Notes under the pieces: generated by a model | Told to the model about the DNA's origin: nothing | Seen by the model: the letters and a program-made list of their open reading frames with translations, nothing else | Database searches by the model: none | Part shown: positions 1 through 14,400 of the stretch, in pieces | How positions within the stretch are numbered: the stretch's first letter is position 1 | Layout of the letters: each line of letters opens with the position of its first letter | Program-made: the position numbers and the translations under genes | DNA from: Marisa cornuarietis | Lineage: Eukaryota; Mollusca; Gastropoda; Architaenioglossa; Ampullariidae | Assembly (NCBI GenBank): GCA_004794655.1 | Contig: SMMW01000588.1 | Location: 992,001 to 1,056,000, forward strand | DNA length: 64,000 nt | Direction of reading: 5' to 3'

Positions 1-1339
1 TTCCTGATACATACGACTATGATAATTGTACATTTGATTCTTTCTTTTGATTACCCGTATTTATCCATATACCTTTTAATTATCTGTATTTATACCCACA
101 CATTTGGATCACCTATATTTATAATTTACCTTTTCGTTAGCTGCTGGAGAACGACAGTACAGAAATACACATACAGTCACGAAAGCTGAATGAAATCTTG
201 GCAGGAAAAAAACCCAGCCATACTAATTTCTGTGACAATTTCATATTAACATTTTAAAAATTACGAAGATCAAATCTTTTGTTCACGACCACAAATAGCA
301 ACATCTATAACAATACTGACTTCCATCGCCTCAACATTTGTCCCAGCTAGCCACTCTGCATCATTCCCTCGGCTTCCATTCTCGTCTGCTTGATCCATCT
401 TTTCTTCTCTTTCTTCAGTCTTTTTCTATGAAAGACGATAAACATGTTGGTATATGACAGCACTAAGCAAGCTACATCAATAAATATTTAAATGTGATTC
501 TTTGCATGCCATGTGTATCCACGTAAGATGTCAGAGGTTCCTCGCTGATAAAAATTCAATGCAGTTTTTTTTCTAAGATATTTAAGCACCTCGTGTTGTT
601 TAGAACACGTCCAGCATAAAAGTCTGTCAAAGAGGATTCAGAGAAAAATTAATTGCTTTAACAGGAACAAAGTTTCCCCTTGATATAAAAGAAGACACGA
701 CATCAGGTACCTTTTTTGTTAACCAGTGGTTGAGCATTGCAGCGAGTTTCCACATTCGGGTGTCTGTAGGTTCAGCTTGCACGGTGCTCTATTACCTCTG
801 TGAAAACAAATCTTTGAGAACTTTAGTTACTTGTATACGTGTATTACGCAGGGATAAAAGATACATTTCAAATTCAAATTTATCTATCGTGTAATTCAGA
901 GCTACTGTATGTCTGTGTACTTGTCGGTGCACTCAAATTGTCTATTTATGTACCTAAGCCATTAATTTTTATGCGGGTGACTTGATAGCAGGATCTGGAA
1001 ATGCAAATCAATTTACTGCTTTTGAGACTACATTGACAAACCCCTAAAGGTCTGGCTAGTTGCCAGGACCTCTACCCTCTCCTCAATTTTCCTTCCTAAG
1101 AAACGACTGAACAAATCCTGTCCTTCGTAGTTTCACTTCTGCTGTGCGAGCCAGTAAAGTGCACACGTCTCGCTCACACAATAAAAAAATGCAAACATTC
1201 AAAATCAAATACGCGCACAAACTTAAAATCTTGAACTTCTTTGAACACAAGACAAAGGGTGGACAGTCAGCTTCCAGGTGAACCTCTAAGAAACCCCTTC
1301 TTGTAACCGTAAAGCAGCGCAAGCTGGTGGTCATGTGAC
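1..1339. other. AT-rich non-coding stretch, nothing recognised
   Basis: No exon-like reading frame, RNA gene or clear repeat was recognised. The few open frames are short and show no family resemblance. A gene lying mainly to the left of the window cannot be excluded. Confidence 0.4.
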
Positions 1340-1610
1340 CCGGAAGAACTCTTTCTGACAAGTGTGGTGGAATGTGATCGCTATGGCGGTGGATCCATCA
1401 TAGTGTGGGGTTGGATAGTGACGGCCTACAAAACTCCCTTCTACCTGATGCAAGGCAACCTGACAGGCGTGGCATACAGAGATAACATTTTACAGTATCT
1501 GGAACTGCCAGCAATGCAGGCCAACGACCAGGTGCGTTCTTCAGGACGACAACACCCCAGACAGCTGCCCCCTTGGTGGCCTGACTTTGTACTTTTGGGG
1601 TTTTGCAGTC
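1340..1610 (+). pseudogene. Tc1/mariner transposase relic
   Basis: Plus-strand translation from about 1357 reads VECDRYGGGSIIVWGWI, then LMQGNLTGVAYRDNILQ, typical of the central DDE region of Tc1-like transposases (DRYGGGSVMVWGGI in the family). After about 1530 the frame shifts and a fragment reading LQDDNTP, matching the second catalytic Asp region, continues in another frame. The N-terminal DNA-binding part, the first Asp region and the C-terminus are missing, and no terminal inverted repeats were found. A (CA)n tract follows at about 1639-1660. This is a dead fragment of a DNA transposon. Confidence 0.75.
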
Positions 1611-1660
1611 AGAGGGCACGGGGGAGGCACGCGCGCGCGCGCACACACACACACACACGC

Positions 1661-4600
1661 ATGCATGAATACGTGAACGCACGCGAAGAAACCCAATGTG
1701 GCGGCATCTGATGCTTTAGACTTGACGGTTCTGGCCACGAGATGTGGTTACGTGACAGACACGTGGTTGGGGAGAATTTCTGGAAGGTTCGATGGTGGGA
1801 AAGATATAAGTAGTCGGGGGTTGGAGGTTGGCAGTCTTTTTTCCGAATAGTCTGAGTTATTTAAGCCGAGAGAGTGTGTGTCTTCTGCTTTTTAAAGGAT
1901 TACATTTATTATCTATTTTACGTCGCAAGGACTTCATAAAGGCCATCAGCTTCACTGGGGAAAAACTCGCTTTATGTTCTTCTCACGCCACTACCTCCAC
2001 CCCCTGTAACCACGTAAAGAAGACCTGAGGGTTACACATACTTTTTCAAATTTAGTTTTTTTCCTTGATGCGTAATTTTTAAAAAATAATACACTGTCCT
2101 TTTATAGCTCATTTTACGGCCAGGAAGACGAGCTCACAAGATCGAGTTACAATCCACTAAGGAAACTGAAGTCATACACGAAGACGGTGCGGAGATCCAA
2201 TATCATGATGATATTACTTCTTACATGGCCTTGTTTTCAGAAAGCAAATCTCAGTTTTTAAACCCCCCAGTGTGTAATGTCTGTTATTAATAACACAGTA
2301 CTACACGTACATCATTTTCTGCCGCGCACGTTAACATAAGCAGAAAGTTACTCTGAACAAGTTAGAGTCGGGTGGAACGATGAACGTATATGTGACGCAG
2401 GTTTTGAGAGGTGGAGGCGTGGGTGGCTTTGTAATCGTGAAGGGATGAGATGAAGGGGGTAAAAAAGCCGATTTGTTATCACTTTTAGTACTGTCACAAC
2501 AATTGAGTGTCGTGAATATTTACACAGACGTAACAGAATGATACACACGTAAGCTTACCTGGGTCACCCAGAAAGTTTGTATATTTGTCGATATTTTTGT
2601 TCTACGGACGTTGAAGGCAGAACAGGGCTCAGCTCCTTCAGTCGAAAGCCTCACACAAGTAACTGACGCACAGACCTCGAGCAGTTCACTTGTCTTTCTC
2701 TTCCCAGTCCGGAAGCCACTGCGTTCTAGGAACTGCCCCTCAAATTAAAAGCAAAAGTACATTCGGGGTGGATTTCTTTCCCCGAGCTTTGTTGGTTTTG
2801 TAGTCTTTGACCTACACAGTGTCAGGTCATTTTCTGCATCATAATTTTTCCTTATGCCATTCGTTCTCGATCACATATTGCGTATCTTCAACAATTTTCA
2901 AACAAACGACTTTGCTTCATTCATTCTGGCTTTCTTTTTAAGGGAATCGTCAACCTCTGTATTTAACCAGTAAACAGACGCAGCTGCTTTTTGATTTTGT
3001 AATCTGGTGCTGCAGTCAGTGTTGCATGAAGTCGTAGCTAGTTGGTGTGAATGATTTGTGGGGAGGTGGGGTCAGGTGACTGGTGGTGTGCAATACTGAC
3101 AGTATCAGTATCACAGTAATATTGCGATTACAATAATAACGTGCGAGAGGCAAAGCTGTTCACGGTACGTTTGCCGAACAGAAAGTCAGGTGATAAAGGT
3201 GCAGGTAGAAATCGTTATCGCTCGGTAGCTTTGTTAGGCTGCGTTGAGTTCCGACGACTGGCACGTTGCCAACATCCTTGTCACACTGCTGCTGACGTCC
3301 TGCGCGAAAATAGCTGCACAGCTCATCGATCCCGTGACACAAGTCGGACAGACAAGCCATTCTTACCTGGAATAAGCGCGGCCCACACCTCGCTAAAGAT
3401 TAAAGGTAAAATCGGCCGCAGTTTGCCGGTCCAGGTAACCACAAGAGAAAAAGAGGGCAAAGGACAGACAAGACGCAAATAAACGGGAAAAAAAATCCCC
3501 CCCTCCTGCTAATGGCCTTTCAGTGGTTTACTTCTGTTGAGACCACCCCCTGTACACCAACTACCTTTCCTATGGCCGTAAGTGGCGCGAGCGGGGTGAC
3601 TAAGAAAAATGTTTTACTATGACGGAATAAATGTTTAATAAAAAAAATACTGGTTTACTATTATGGAATTCTACCCGGCGCCGCTCGCACTTGAACATTC
3701 TCAAGCTGGAGTGGGTATGCTTCTGCACAGGTGTTTGATCCATCGAATAGCCCTGCATTTTGTGCTGCTATGTAAGGCCGAATAAGCATAAGAGGAATTA
3801 AAACCACTCCCCTCCCGAACGTTGTTACATCGATGCAAGCCACAACAGCTGATGGTGGTCTGTTAATAAGGCAGATACTGCACTTGGCTTTCCTTGCATA
3901 ATATTTATTGCATGCAAGCTTGTGTGTGTGAGAGAGAGAGAGAGATTGTAATATCTAAAGGCCTTCTAGTTACGTATCTGGTAGCCTGACTGTTTCTTGA
4001 CTGACAACAGCACAATGCCGTGTGTACACCTACAGCTCACATTTCACTGCTGAATTCTTATTGTAAGCCTTTACACACTGACATTTCAGAATGTGAAAGA
4101 CATGCACCGGATCTGAACTTCACATCTAGCAATAAGGGAAGGAACTGTGCTTTAACTTTCCTAGTCCTCACCTAGCAGTCATCTTAACATTAACATCAGG
4201 GTTTCATGCTTACATTTGCACTGATCACGATAAACACAATGAACCCAGGTATAAACATGTAATAGATATTTGTAACAAAACTTATGTACCAGTAATAAAG
4301 TTATTCGATCTTCTGATCACATTTGATGTACACTGTGGACGGAAAGGAAAACAAACATATATTTAAACTATGACACATTCATTTGCAATATCTTGATATT
4401 TATAATAGCAACACACTAAGATGACATAAAGAAAACCTCTGTCCATTCAAATCTGTCAATTCCCTAGCCATTAAGTAGTTTTACGAGGCAAAAAAGGTAA
4501 ACAGTATCCTAAGCAATGAAAATAAGATTACTTAGTTACATCTTGTACAGCAACTAACGCACATTTTCAAAGACAGAAATGTCTTCCATGCTTTAACAGC

Positions 4601-5007
4601 AACAATTAGGCAAAGTATTTACGTCTGCATGTACCTTATGGGTTCTTTCCAAAGCAGACACTATATACATCTTAGCTGCTTCTATAAAAAATATTATTAC
4701 CTTAAAAATTACAGGAAATGAGATGGAGGGGGGGGGGAAGTGGATACTAAAGGTCTGAGAAAGGAAATGAAGATAAAAAGTAGGTAAATAAATCTGAAAC
4801 ATCCTAAAACATTCAATGTCAAAACCTTGATTTTAAATAACAGATCTTAAAATCTTGAGACGGAATGTCATGAAAAGTCCCCTTTTCAAAGGATTCTAAA
4901 GTTAACCATATCTTAATGCGCATTTATATGTGTACAAAGTCTGTCTTCTACAAGCGTTTAATATGGTAAATTCCTAACAGAATTTTCTGACAGTTTTCTG
5001 ATACAGT
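1661..5007. other. Gene-free region downstream of CPLANE1-like gene
   Basis: No coding exon was recognised. The left end of the minus-strand CPLANE1-like gene lies at 5008, so the part nearest 5007 is probably its 3' UTR. A minus-strand ATTAAA variant poly(A) signal lies at 4957-4962, about 45 nt beyond the stop, and a canonical AATAAA on that strand at 3904-3909. Which is used cannot be told. A short (GA)n run lies near 3930-3945 and a G run near 4728-4737. Confidence 0.35.
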
Positions 5008-8000
5008 TCAAACATCTTCAATTAATTTGTCCACAGCATCCCAGTCAACGACACTGAGAACACTCCCACTGCCCACGGACATGACTTCTGCAATCCTCTC
5101 GAGCTCGCTGATGTCCACTGAGTCACGGTAGTCCAAGAGAAGGTCAGGCTCACTTCCGCCCATGATGACATCATAGTAATCAGAGGCCCCTGCCTCAGAG
5201 GGTGCCATTGCTATGATGTGTGGAGAAGCTGAAGCACTGTTTGGTTCGTCTGCCTGTGGACACATTTAACAAGTGAACAGGTTGTTTATCAGGCTTTTTC
5301 CCCAACTCTGTATAATCTTATATACAGTGTACTTACATTTTTGACACAATTGTTATATGACTGACAGAAACTGTCTTATAACAGCACACATTTTGCCGAC
5401 GAAAAGTAACAATTATGAAAAGACTGTCTTTTAGAGAATAGTATGAGAAACTGAACATAGCTATTTAAAAGTATCTGATTCTGTTGGTATCTAGTCTCTT
5501 ACCTGTCACCTACTTGCAGACAAGCACAAACATGCACACACTCTCTCTCACACACACACACACACAAACACAAATACAATGAAAAAATAAGAAAGTATCT
5601 CCCCAAACCCTGAAAATAGTATATCTCTCCAAAACTCAAAAGTTGTGCTTACTGAATAGCCCACAGAGGTTTGTGAATCATCATAGATGAGTTTGCGGAT
5701 ATTCTCATCAATACTCCAGTCACTAAGAACAGACAGGGACTCCTCACTGGCCACTCGATATGGATCACCATAAGGTCTTGCACGTGAAGAGCTTGATACT
5801 GATGGCGCACGGGCTACAAAAAAAAACCCCAAAACACAAAGTATCAGATGCATCAGTATTTTGTATTTTCCTAATGACGATGAGCATTCACACTTATATG
5901 CACATGCATGGACTCAAAACACCTTCATGCATACATGTTCAGCTCTTCCCACATCATAACTCACCTGTTGAGCGGAAAGTTCTTTTGAATGGTGCATTCA
6001 GTTCTTTAAGCTGTTGTGTATAAGTCTTAGGCTTGTGAGGAGCAGTGCGCGATGGCAGTAATGTCTTGGAATAGTTTGCTGCCCCATGTTTCTGACCTGT
6101 TAACAACTGCATCTCATGAGTTCACCACTGACATGTTTTTCTCTGTATCTTGCTTGCTAACATTAATTTGATAAATACAATATGCCGGTCTAAAGAGGGT
6201 TCTCATTTCATTTTCCCCAGTTAACTTTTCATGAAGCATACATGCTTAACGTGGGTTACGTTTGCACACAGTTAACGTAATCGTCGGAGTTTGTCACACT
6301 CCAGGCTTACTTCCTGTAGAAGTGTCCTCTGTGTTAACCTACCAGGTCTTTTAGTAGCGGCCACAGCAGCATTAAGCTTTTTCAGCTGTTCCACATAAGT
6401 CATTGGTTTGTGTGGTGGGCCAGTTCGACGTCGCTGAATGTGCATGGATGACCGTCCAGACTGAGAAGACACTGAAAAATGAGGACGACATTGTGCACTG
6501 AACATGATTCTAAGAGAGGAACCATAATGAAAGAAAATTTCCCAACATGCTAAATCAAACATTTTAGGTAACAGTAGACCTCTAGCCTTTTGGTCATTGA
6601 GCAGTGAAGTGTTACAATCTACATTTATCTCACAGCCAGTTTTTTCCCCTGTAAGTGTGGTCCTCATCACATCCCATTGCTGTTTTTCCTTCCCCAACCC
6701 TCGAAGGGATCAGGCATTTGTTCAATGGGTGGGTCAACTACAGGGAGTTCATCATGCCACTCAGATATTTCACTGACTAGTGTGTGTAGCTCCTCCTTGG
6801 ATGAAAGGACTTTAACCACTTGGTTATCCACTTCTCCAAAACATTTTAGACTTGATACTGAATGTCTAAATCACAGAAAAACAAGAAGTTTCTCAAAATG
6901 TCATACCAGACTCAGGGACATGTCGTCTGGGAATAATTGGAGTAGCATATCGCTGTTTAAGCCTCATTTCTTGAAGTCGCTCAGTGTAACTTTTCACTTG
7001 CCGTAGTGTTGCAGTCTTAGATACTGCAGCATTTTTGATGCCATCAGCTGTCTTTGGTCCTACCAAAATTGAAGGTAAATCAAGTTTGAAAAAACACACA
7101 CACAAAATCTGTAAATAATACAAACTCTAAAAGGTAAAAATTAAGTAAAAAGTCTGCTTTGTTGAATACTATACAATACCACTTTATTTATCCATAGTTA
7201 TCATTGAATTGTTCTGGGGTTTGTACAAGAAATCCAAAATACTATCTCGAAACTGTCACCATAAACCAAGCACAGCAAAGGGGAGAAACATCTGTCTGAA
7301 AACCAGTCAAAAATCTTGTACATAAATGGGAACTAACTCTGTGGTTCTCTGATTGCTGTTTCTTGTGATTTCTCCGTGCGGGCTGACTGTGTTCTTCGTG
7401 CAGCCTTTTCTGCTAGAGCCTGATGTATGTACTTTTCAGGTGGAGGCTGAGTAGGTTGCTGCATCCTTGTAATCTCTGGCCTCTGCAGTCGTACCAAGTC
7501 TTGAAATGGCTTGGGTTTGTAAACCTTGACTGGCTTCACTGATGCTGGCTCCACTTTGATCCTGCAAAAAATGTTGTTGCTCTTCATGTACCTAAACAAA
7601 TGATTAGGTCTAGTCTGATCAACTAAATAACAGCTAAGGAGTGCTTTTTTAACTCACCCTCTGAAGCAGTGTGTTGTATAAGAATCACGGAAAGTGTACT
7701 TCAAAAAGGACGGTTTCAAATAATGAAACTGAGATGTAATGTTAATGCTGGTTAGTGCTGAGCAATAGTAACCAATCCATATTAAACAGTGCTACATTCT
7801 GCTATATTCTGATGTTACAAATCACTTGTTCTCTTACTTTGTATTCTCCTTGCCTGACATGACATCCCTGTTGTTCTCCAAATCTTCCATAGCCTGCACG
7901 TAAGATGTCAGATCTCTCTTGGAGTAGGCTACCTGCTCATCTGCATCCTCAGATTCTGTTTCTTCCGGCACAGCCTTGGGTCGTAATTGCTGTGTTATGG

Positions 8001-8415
8001 GGGTTGTTGGTCCCACGTATGTAGTTTTCAGAATACCCTTCGGTGGTGAAGATACTCGATATGTTTGATCCAATGTGGGTCTTGTTCTTGATCTTCCTCT
8101 CTGATCAGATATTGCCCAAGCAGAGGCTGCTGACTTATTTTGTTGAAGTCTTAAAGGAGATCCAGACAATAGCCTCATTTGGGCAGGTGATCTGGAGCGA
8201 GATGGTGAGGCAGATTGGGAACGATGCCGTGGTTTTGGAGAAGGAGATCTGGAACGTGAAAATTTGGACACAACAAGAGCTGCATCAGTCATGGCACTGC
8301 CAATTAGATACTCAGCATCCAAAATACGGCGATGGATGTCTTGTTTTTCCTTCATCATTCTCTTCTGCTGCCGCTCCTGTTCCAAGGTACGCAGTGATCG
8401 ACTTCCAACTTGACT
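5008..8415 (-). other. CPLANE1: CPLANE1-like exons 41-47, Arg/Ser-rich segment, triplicated motif and C-terminus
   Basis: Exons: 7838-8415, 7338-7561, 6907-7059, 6343-6471, 5965-6096, 5653-5813, 5008-5253. Exon 41 has an Arg/Ser-rich run (FSRSRSPSPKPRHRSQS, then SPSRSRSPAQ). Exons 43, 44 and 45 are each bounded by phase-1 introns and carry related motifs: VKSYTERLQEM, KPMTYVEQLKKLNA and KPKTYTQQLKELNA. The acidic C-terminus ends WDAVDKLIEDV before the TGA at 5008-5010. A (CA)n tract lies at 5546-5574 and a SINE-like repeat in the intron at about 6688-6835. Confidence 0.82.
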
Positions 8416-11400
8416 CTAAGAAAAGAGGTAGACAACCATGAAACTCGATCAGTTTCTTAATCCTTCCCTCATGGTGTTCAGCATAGACACCAATCATACT
8501 TCAGCACAAATATGGATTGTATAATGCTTTAAATTGTTTTTTCCTAACGAAATATAGAATTTATTTTTTTCTTTCTCCGCATGTTTAAGCATACACATGT
8601 ACATGCATGTGCACACACACATGCAGACACACACACACTACACAAATGCACACACACACACTACACAAATGCATGTACTCACACATATGCACGCACATAT
8701 ACACATACACATTCTCTCCTCTCCACCTCCTTCCTTCCCTTTAAAAACAAAACTGATTGATAAAGCTACCGTGAGCTAAGAAACTGGTTGATACAATTAC
8801 TGGGAGCAATTATGGAAAATTTCTTACTTTTTCTGGAGATCGATATGGCCTGACTTCTTGCTCTTTCAAGGATGTTCGATATTTGATATATTCACTTTGA
8901 CGTTCAGCATACTTGTCTGCCATCCACTGATGGATCTCTTCACGCCGCCACTCTGAAAGGTTTCCCAGGTCTTTGTGATCTCTTGTTGTGATGTGTGTTT
9001 TTAGCTCCTCCAGACTTGCCTTCGGTGACTTTGACCGGTGTCTGCAGAAGCGTTATAATACAAACAGTATTTTTCAGAAGTTCTTCAAAACTGTAAGCAA
9101 TGTACATACACAAAAGTTGCTATTTCAACCATGCTTTTATTACTTTTTTTAACCCATTGTTTAACTTGGTAAAGGTGTAACTCAACAGATATTTTCTTAG
9201 AAAAGTAAAAAAAAATCAGCTTTGTCGTGAAGACCTAAAGGAAAAACAAAATCCAAGGGAATTATGAAGATCCACTAACATGTCTTTCAAAAACCATAAG
9301 ATCTCAGATTATAAGCTCAAAGATCTACCACTGTTATTAACTCAGCAAACTGACTTCCTGTGTGCACGCGCTGCCAACATCTCGGCCTCTTCTTGGGTGA
9401 GTCCTGCTGCCTGCAGGTCTACCCCTCCTTGTGCAAGCACCTCCCCAATAATATCACTGATGTCAGTCATTCCACTGGCATTGGACAACTGACTCATGCC
9501 AGCACTGTGAAAATAGTTAAGTGACTTGTCAGCACTGCCAAAAAAGTCAAGTGACTTATTCCAGCACTGCAAAGAGTCAAGAAAAAAAAAGAACTTACAG
9601 TCACACAATTATTTAACAAGTGAAATCTAATCTTCGCCATAAAATTCAAACCTGTGGGAAACATCAGACTTCTTGGAGTGAACAGAAGTAAGAGACCTGC
9701 TAGTGATTCTAGCACTGACGAGAGGTGAACCGGCAGATATTTTTGCAGTGGGAGTCTTTGACGAGAGACGTTCTTCCATTGCATCAGTCTGTAAGCAGAA
9801 GTATTGTGCAGGTCAATTTATGTCGTAATACAAAACAGGGAGCTTTAGCAGATAAATGAGGTTTAGTTAAAGTATTGCATGCTTGCAGGCAGTGATTGGC
9901 TTTTATAAAGATTGTTCCAACACTATCAAGCTTTGCAAGGATGAAGACTAAATGACCTCTTGGCTGATTGCTTTCAAAATATGCTAATATTGGGACCTTA
10001 TATTTCATATAAAGCCTCTCCTTGTTTGTATAGTCTTATTCTTTACTTTGTCATATTTAAACAATGATATTATGTAAGCCACATATGACAAGAATCTTTC
10101 TGGCCTTTTTAAAAGTAGCCTTTTTGAAATCTTCATTTTCAACCATGGCACAAATGCTGGTTTGATACACTGTGTGTGACAGCAATGAGGCGAATGGGGC
10201 TCCAGTTTGAATTTATGGCATATCATCACTCTCTCACACATACATGCACACACACACATGCACGCACACATACATGCACTCACACATCTTTACACCTAAA
10301 ATTCTCTCACCTGGTCTATTTTTGCACCGTCTTTGAGAGTATGGGAAATGTCAACAGACTGATAGGACTCGTTTATTGTCTGCAGAGTCTCCAAGATCTG
10401 TCAACAGTGAAATATCAATGTTTCTTCAGTAAAGCCTTGAACGGTGGTGCTGATAGTCTAACAATAAAATTGCTTCTCTACAAAATTAATACTAGACACA
10501 ACTATATAAGAGAAAATTCTGAGATACAAAAAAATTTAAATTAACTCATAGGAGTCGCTCCGTAGAGCGTTTTACAGAGACCCCCGTGAGTCGCTGAAGT
10601 CGCTCCGTAAGACGTGTTACGGAGGGTGTTAAATATTTTTTTCTTTGATTTCTATAGATAGGAAAAGGGAGCTAACTGCGGAAATCGCTTAAGGAATCAT
10701 TTATCTAGAGTTACCTTCCTTGGAATTATTTACTGCATGATTGTTTCTTTGACAAAATTTAGAATTTTCTAGACCTTGTCACTGCCTTTCGAAAATGGCG
10801 ATTCAAAGAATGCTTTTCAGTGCAAAAGGCACTCGAACTTTATTTCAAGATGCTGTATGACGACTGAACCGACGTGCTTGTTGCACAGGATCATTCCACG
10901 CGTGTTTCTGACATATAAACTGGGTTGGGGGCCATATTTGTGGTCATAGGACCTATAGTTTCTTGTGTTAGTCAACTCCAAAACAACTTTTTATGGGATA
11001 CCGTTTACTTACACTCCCGGATATCTAACTGTAAAAATAGTCGAGCTTCATGCGAATTCAGGTAAAAACATGTCAGTTCTACTAATATTTATCTAACAAA
11101 TCAAAATCTATAGCTATATCCTACATGGTTATATTTTTACAATTTTTTGAAAATGACAAAAATTCATGCGTCCAGAGAGAACGGCCTGTGCCGAAGGGGA
11201 ACGACTCCAGTGAGTTAAAGGTTTCACCTGGAATGCATGGTTCTAATATAAATTCTGGTTCTACCAGCTTTTTGTGAGCACGCAGACTGCATAAAAGGTC
11301 TTTCCCAAAAGTAAACTCTGCAAGACTATACTGGAGACAATACTGTCACAAATATGCAGATGTATATCATCATGAATGTGTTTTACTGGATCCATAAGAC

Positions 11401-14400
11401 ACATCATTTACCATCTTTGAGTTATGGAAATCCTTTTCTATGTTCTGTGACATCTCTTCAACAGCTGCAATCTGATCATTCATAGTTCGTAGCTGCTGCA
11501 CAAGGGATGTCTTGGATTCTCGAACACTAGACCGTGGCAACAATGCCACTGAAGCCCTGAACAAACACACGATCTCTTCATACAATGACGTTTGATTGAG
11601 AAGCTAAACAGTGGAATGTCAACCCAATGAAAGTGCACCACTTAAGTGTTAAACCCATCCCCCCAAAAAAATGCCTTCAATGTGCAAATGACAGTTTAAT
11701 TCAATGCTTAATTCTATTAATTTAGTAAGAAATGAAAAAGGGGTCTATTTCTCGATTTCCACAAGATTTCCAATTCTGTAAAACAGAAGACTTCTGTAGG
11801 TCTGTAGGCTTCCTGTGTGCTTATTGACTGACCTTTAAATATGGGAAGTCTTCTGGGGTGAGCCAGAAAAGACCAGGCATACCTGTCATTGCCCGCAGTG
11901 TGGTCTTGAAACATTCTGACTGTCACATTATCATGATGCCTGCGCTTTTCTGGTTCTAGCTGTGCTCTCAAGCTTGTCTCAACTGACCCTGAAGCACAAT
12001 GATGTACAATCAGATAAAAAGAGAACAATTTAGACCAGAAAAATGCAATACATTGTGCCCATTTTTTAAACAAAAAAATTCAGATGAAATCCCCATTAAC
12101 CTTTAACTAGCAATTTTACAATCAATTAATTTTATAAGTTTGCAAATGTTCCTTCTATTTTGCACTTACAACCTTTTTCTCAAGCTTGTACATACCTATC
12201 GTGTCAGATGTGATATGACCAGCATCTGACATAAGTCCAGTCTGGTCTCGTTCGGGTATGTCACGCAAGACTGATGATGCACGAACATCAACCACATTTA
12301 AGAAAGCACGGCCATGGCCCTGTAGGCAACCAAACACATAAGATTGACTAATTGACTATTGTTTATTATCACACTAGTGACAAAGGAAATATTGTGGAAT
12401 CAATAAAACATCATAAATCTGGCTGGATTCAAAGTATATTTGAGTAGGCTGTTACACATTAAATATCTGGTACGGCATTCAAAATATTAAAAAGGATTAA
12501 GTTTTCACATTTAAAAAGTGACATTATCAGGCTGTCTCATAATATGTAAGTTTTTTTTCGGTAGCTATATCTCATACATCTTATTTGTTATAATTAGAGC
12601 ATGGTTTATTACAGGAAAATTTATAACTAATTAGTAGATGGATATTTTGTAGGTATGCTATAAATCATACTACTTAAAAAAATAATCAGAGACTGGACAG
12701 TACAATATTTTCTTTGGACTGAGGTAAGTCTTTAGCTTGTAAGCAGAATACGCTGCAACATTAAGATGTTTTGACACCATGGTCATTGTGAAGGGTTCTT
12801 TCATCCTGGTAGATAGTGATATGTACTTAAAGGTCTAGTGTGGTGCATTTTGTTTAATGACTGAGTAAGGCTTTGGAGGAATACTACCTTCCCAATCATT
12901 ACAAAAAAATTTCTCCCCACTAGACCCTTAAGAAAACAAAATAGCATAACTTTCTAGTCAACAAGAAACCATACATCAAATAACTGAATTCACATTAAAA
13001 ACAAACAAACAAAAAATAGCCTTAACTACACAAATATTACAAATCAATTTTACAAGTTATGAAATACCTTAGCCACACCATCAGCCATACTAGACGCTTC
13101 ATGGTGACCATCAACAAAACGAAGTCCCATATAAATGTCTGGGGGCACAGCAACTCCCTGTTGTTTGCTGTTGAATTCAGTGAACACTTCCCGAACAGGA
13201 TCTACACCTGCAACAAGCAAGTTTCTGCTGATGGTAATCTGTTCTAGTGCCCAATGATCTAGCTGTCAAATCTCTCTGACTAAAACAAATATCTTCACAA
13301 AACTTTGTAAAGACAGACATATGGTGAGAGTACCTTAAGTTAACGGAGTAAAACAATTTTAGATGAAACTGTTATGATCTGCTCACCTGCATTTCTTCTG
13401 ACAGAGTTGGAGGCTTCAGCAGAATGTAATGAATCAAATGACCTCTGAACATCAACACTTGCATCTGCTTTCTTTGGAATGTTGACCGAGAAGTCCACCT
13501 GCCAAAAATTATTTCTCATATGTGACCTATGGTTTTCACATAGAAACAACATGGCTTGTAATTAAATGGAGCAGCTCTACAGTGAATCTACAGAAAATTG
13601 TTTTTGGCCTTCAAAATCTAACATGTGAAGGAATTATGCTGGTTACAGGAAGAGAATTCAATTAGAAAAATCATTTCTAATCATCTGATATTGTTGCTTC
13701 CCTTTAACATCTTTGTTGCCCTGTTGTAAAGGGCAACCCCATCTCTTCTTTCCTTTGTACAAGTGAGACGTCAACAATTTGCTATAATGATTATTGATTT
13801 CACTTAATGATCTCAGCACCAATATCTGGTGAAAAACACACCAGTCTCTGCCGTATCCACCGTTCTTTCTCTGCTTCGAGCTGTCGTCTCATTGCCTGTG
13901 CCGTCTTGTACTGGAAACGTGTGTTGGTGTCTGCTGGCACTCCAAGCTCTCCTTCCATCTCCTCGTAGCCTTCAAAAGCCCCTGTCAAGAGAGAATCCTT
14001 CACTCAAAGGGACTGAATAAGACAAATGGAGTCAAAACTGCCTAGAAGCATTTGAGATCAATGTCAACACTGTTTGGTGTCATAGACTGTGCTGAAAGTT
14101 CTAGATCTTATTTTTTTCAGTATGTCAGAGATAGAACTGAGTGCAAGTGCACGGCAAAATCTTAGAAAACCAGCCTACCTGGTGGAATGGCATAACCATC
14201 ATGGATTGTAGAATTTTCTGCTTCTTCGTCGTGTTCTGATTGGCTTGATCTAGCATCTGATGAGGTGCCAGAAGCCCTTGTAGCTTCTCCCTCTGTTGAG
14301 GCCTGATATTAAAACATACTTTAGTTTGGTCACCATTTTGAATTCGATTGGTCACGATGGTTACTAATGTAAAGTAAATTTTCAGACATTTACTTTAGCA

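Noticed and set aside
3141..3482. 113-aa plus-strand open frame
   Set aside because: Low-complexity, no recognised family, no supporting splice signals; likely chance.
8043..8441. 132-aa plus-strand open frame
   Set aside because: Shadow of CPLANE1-like exon 41.
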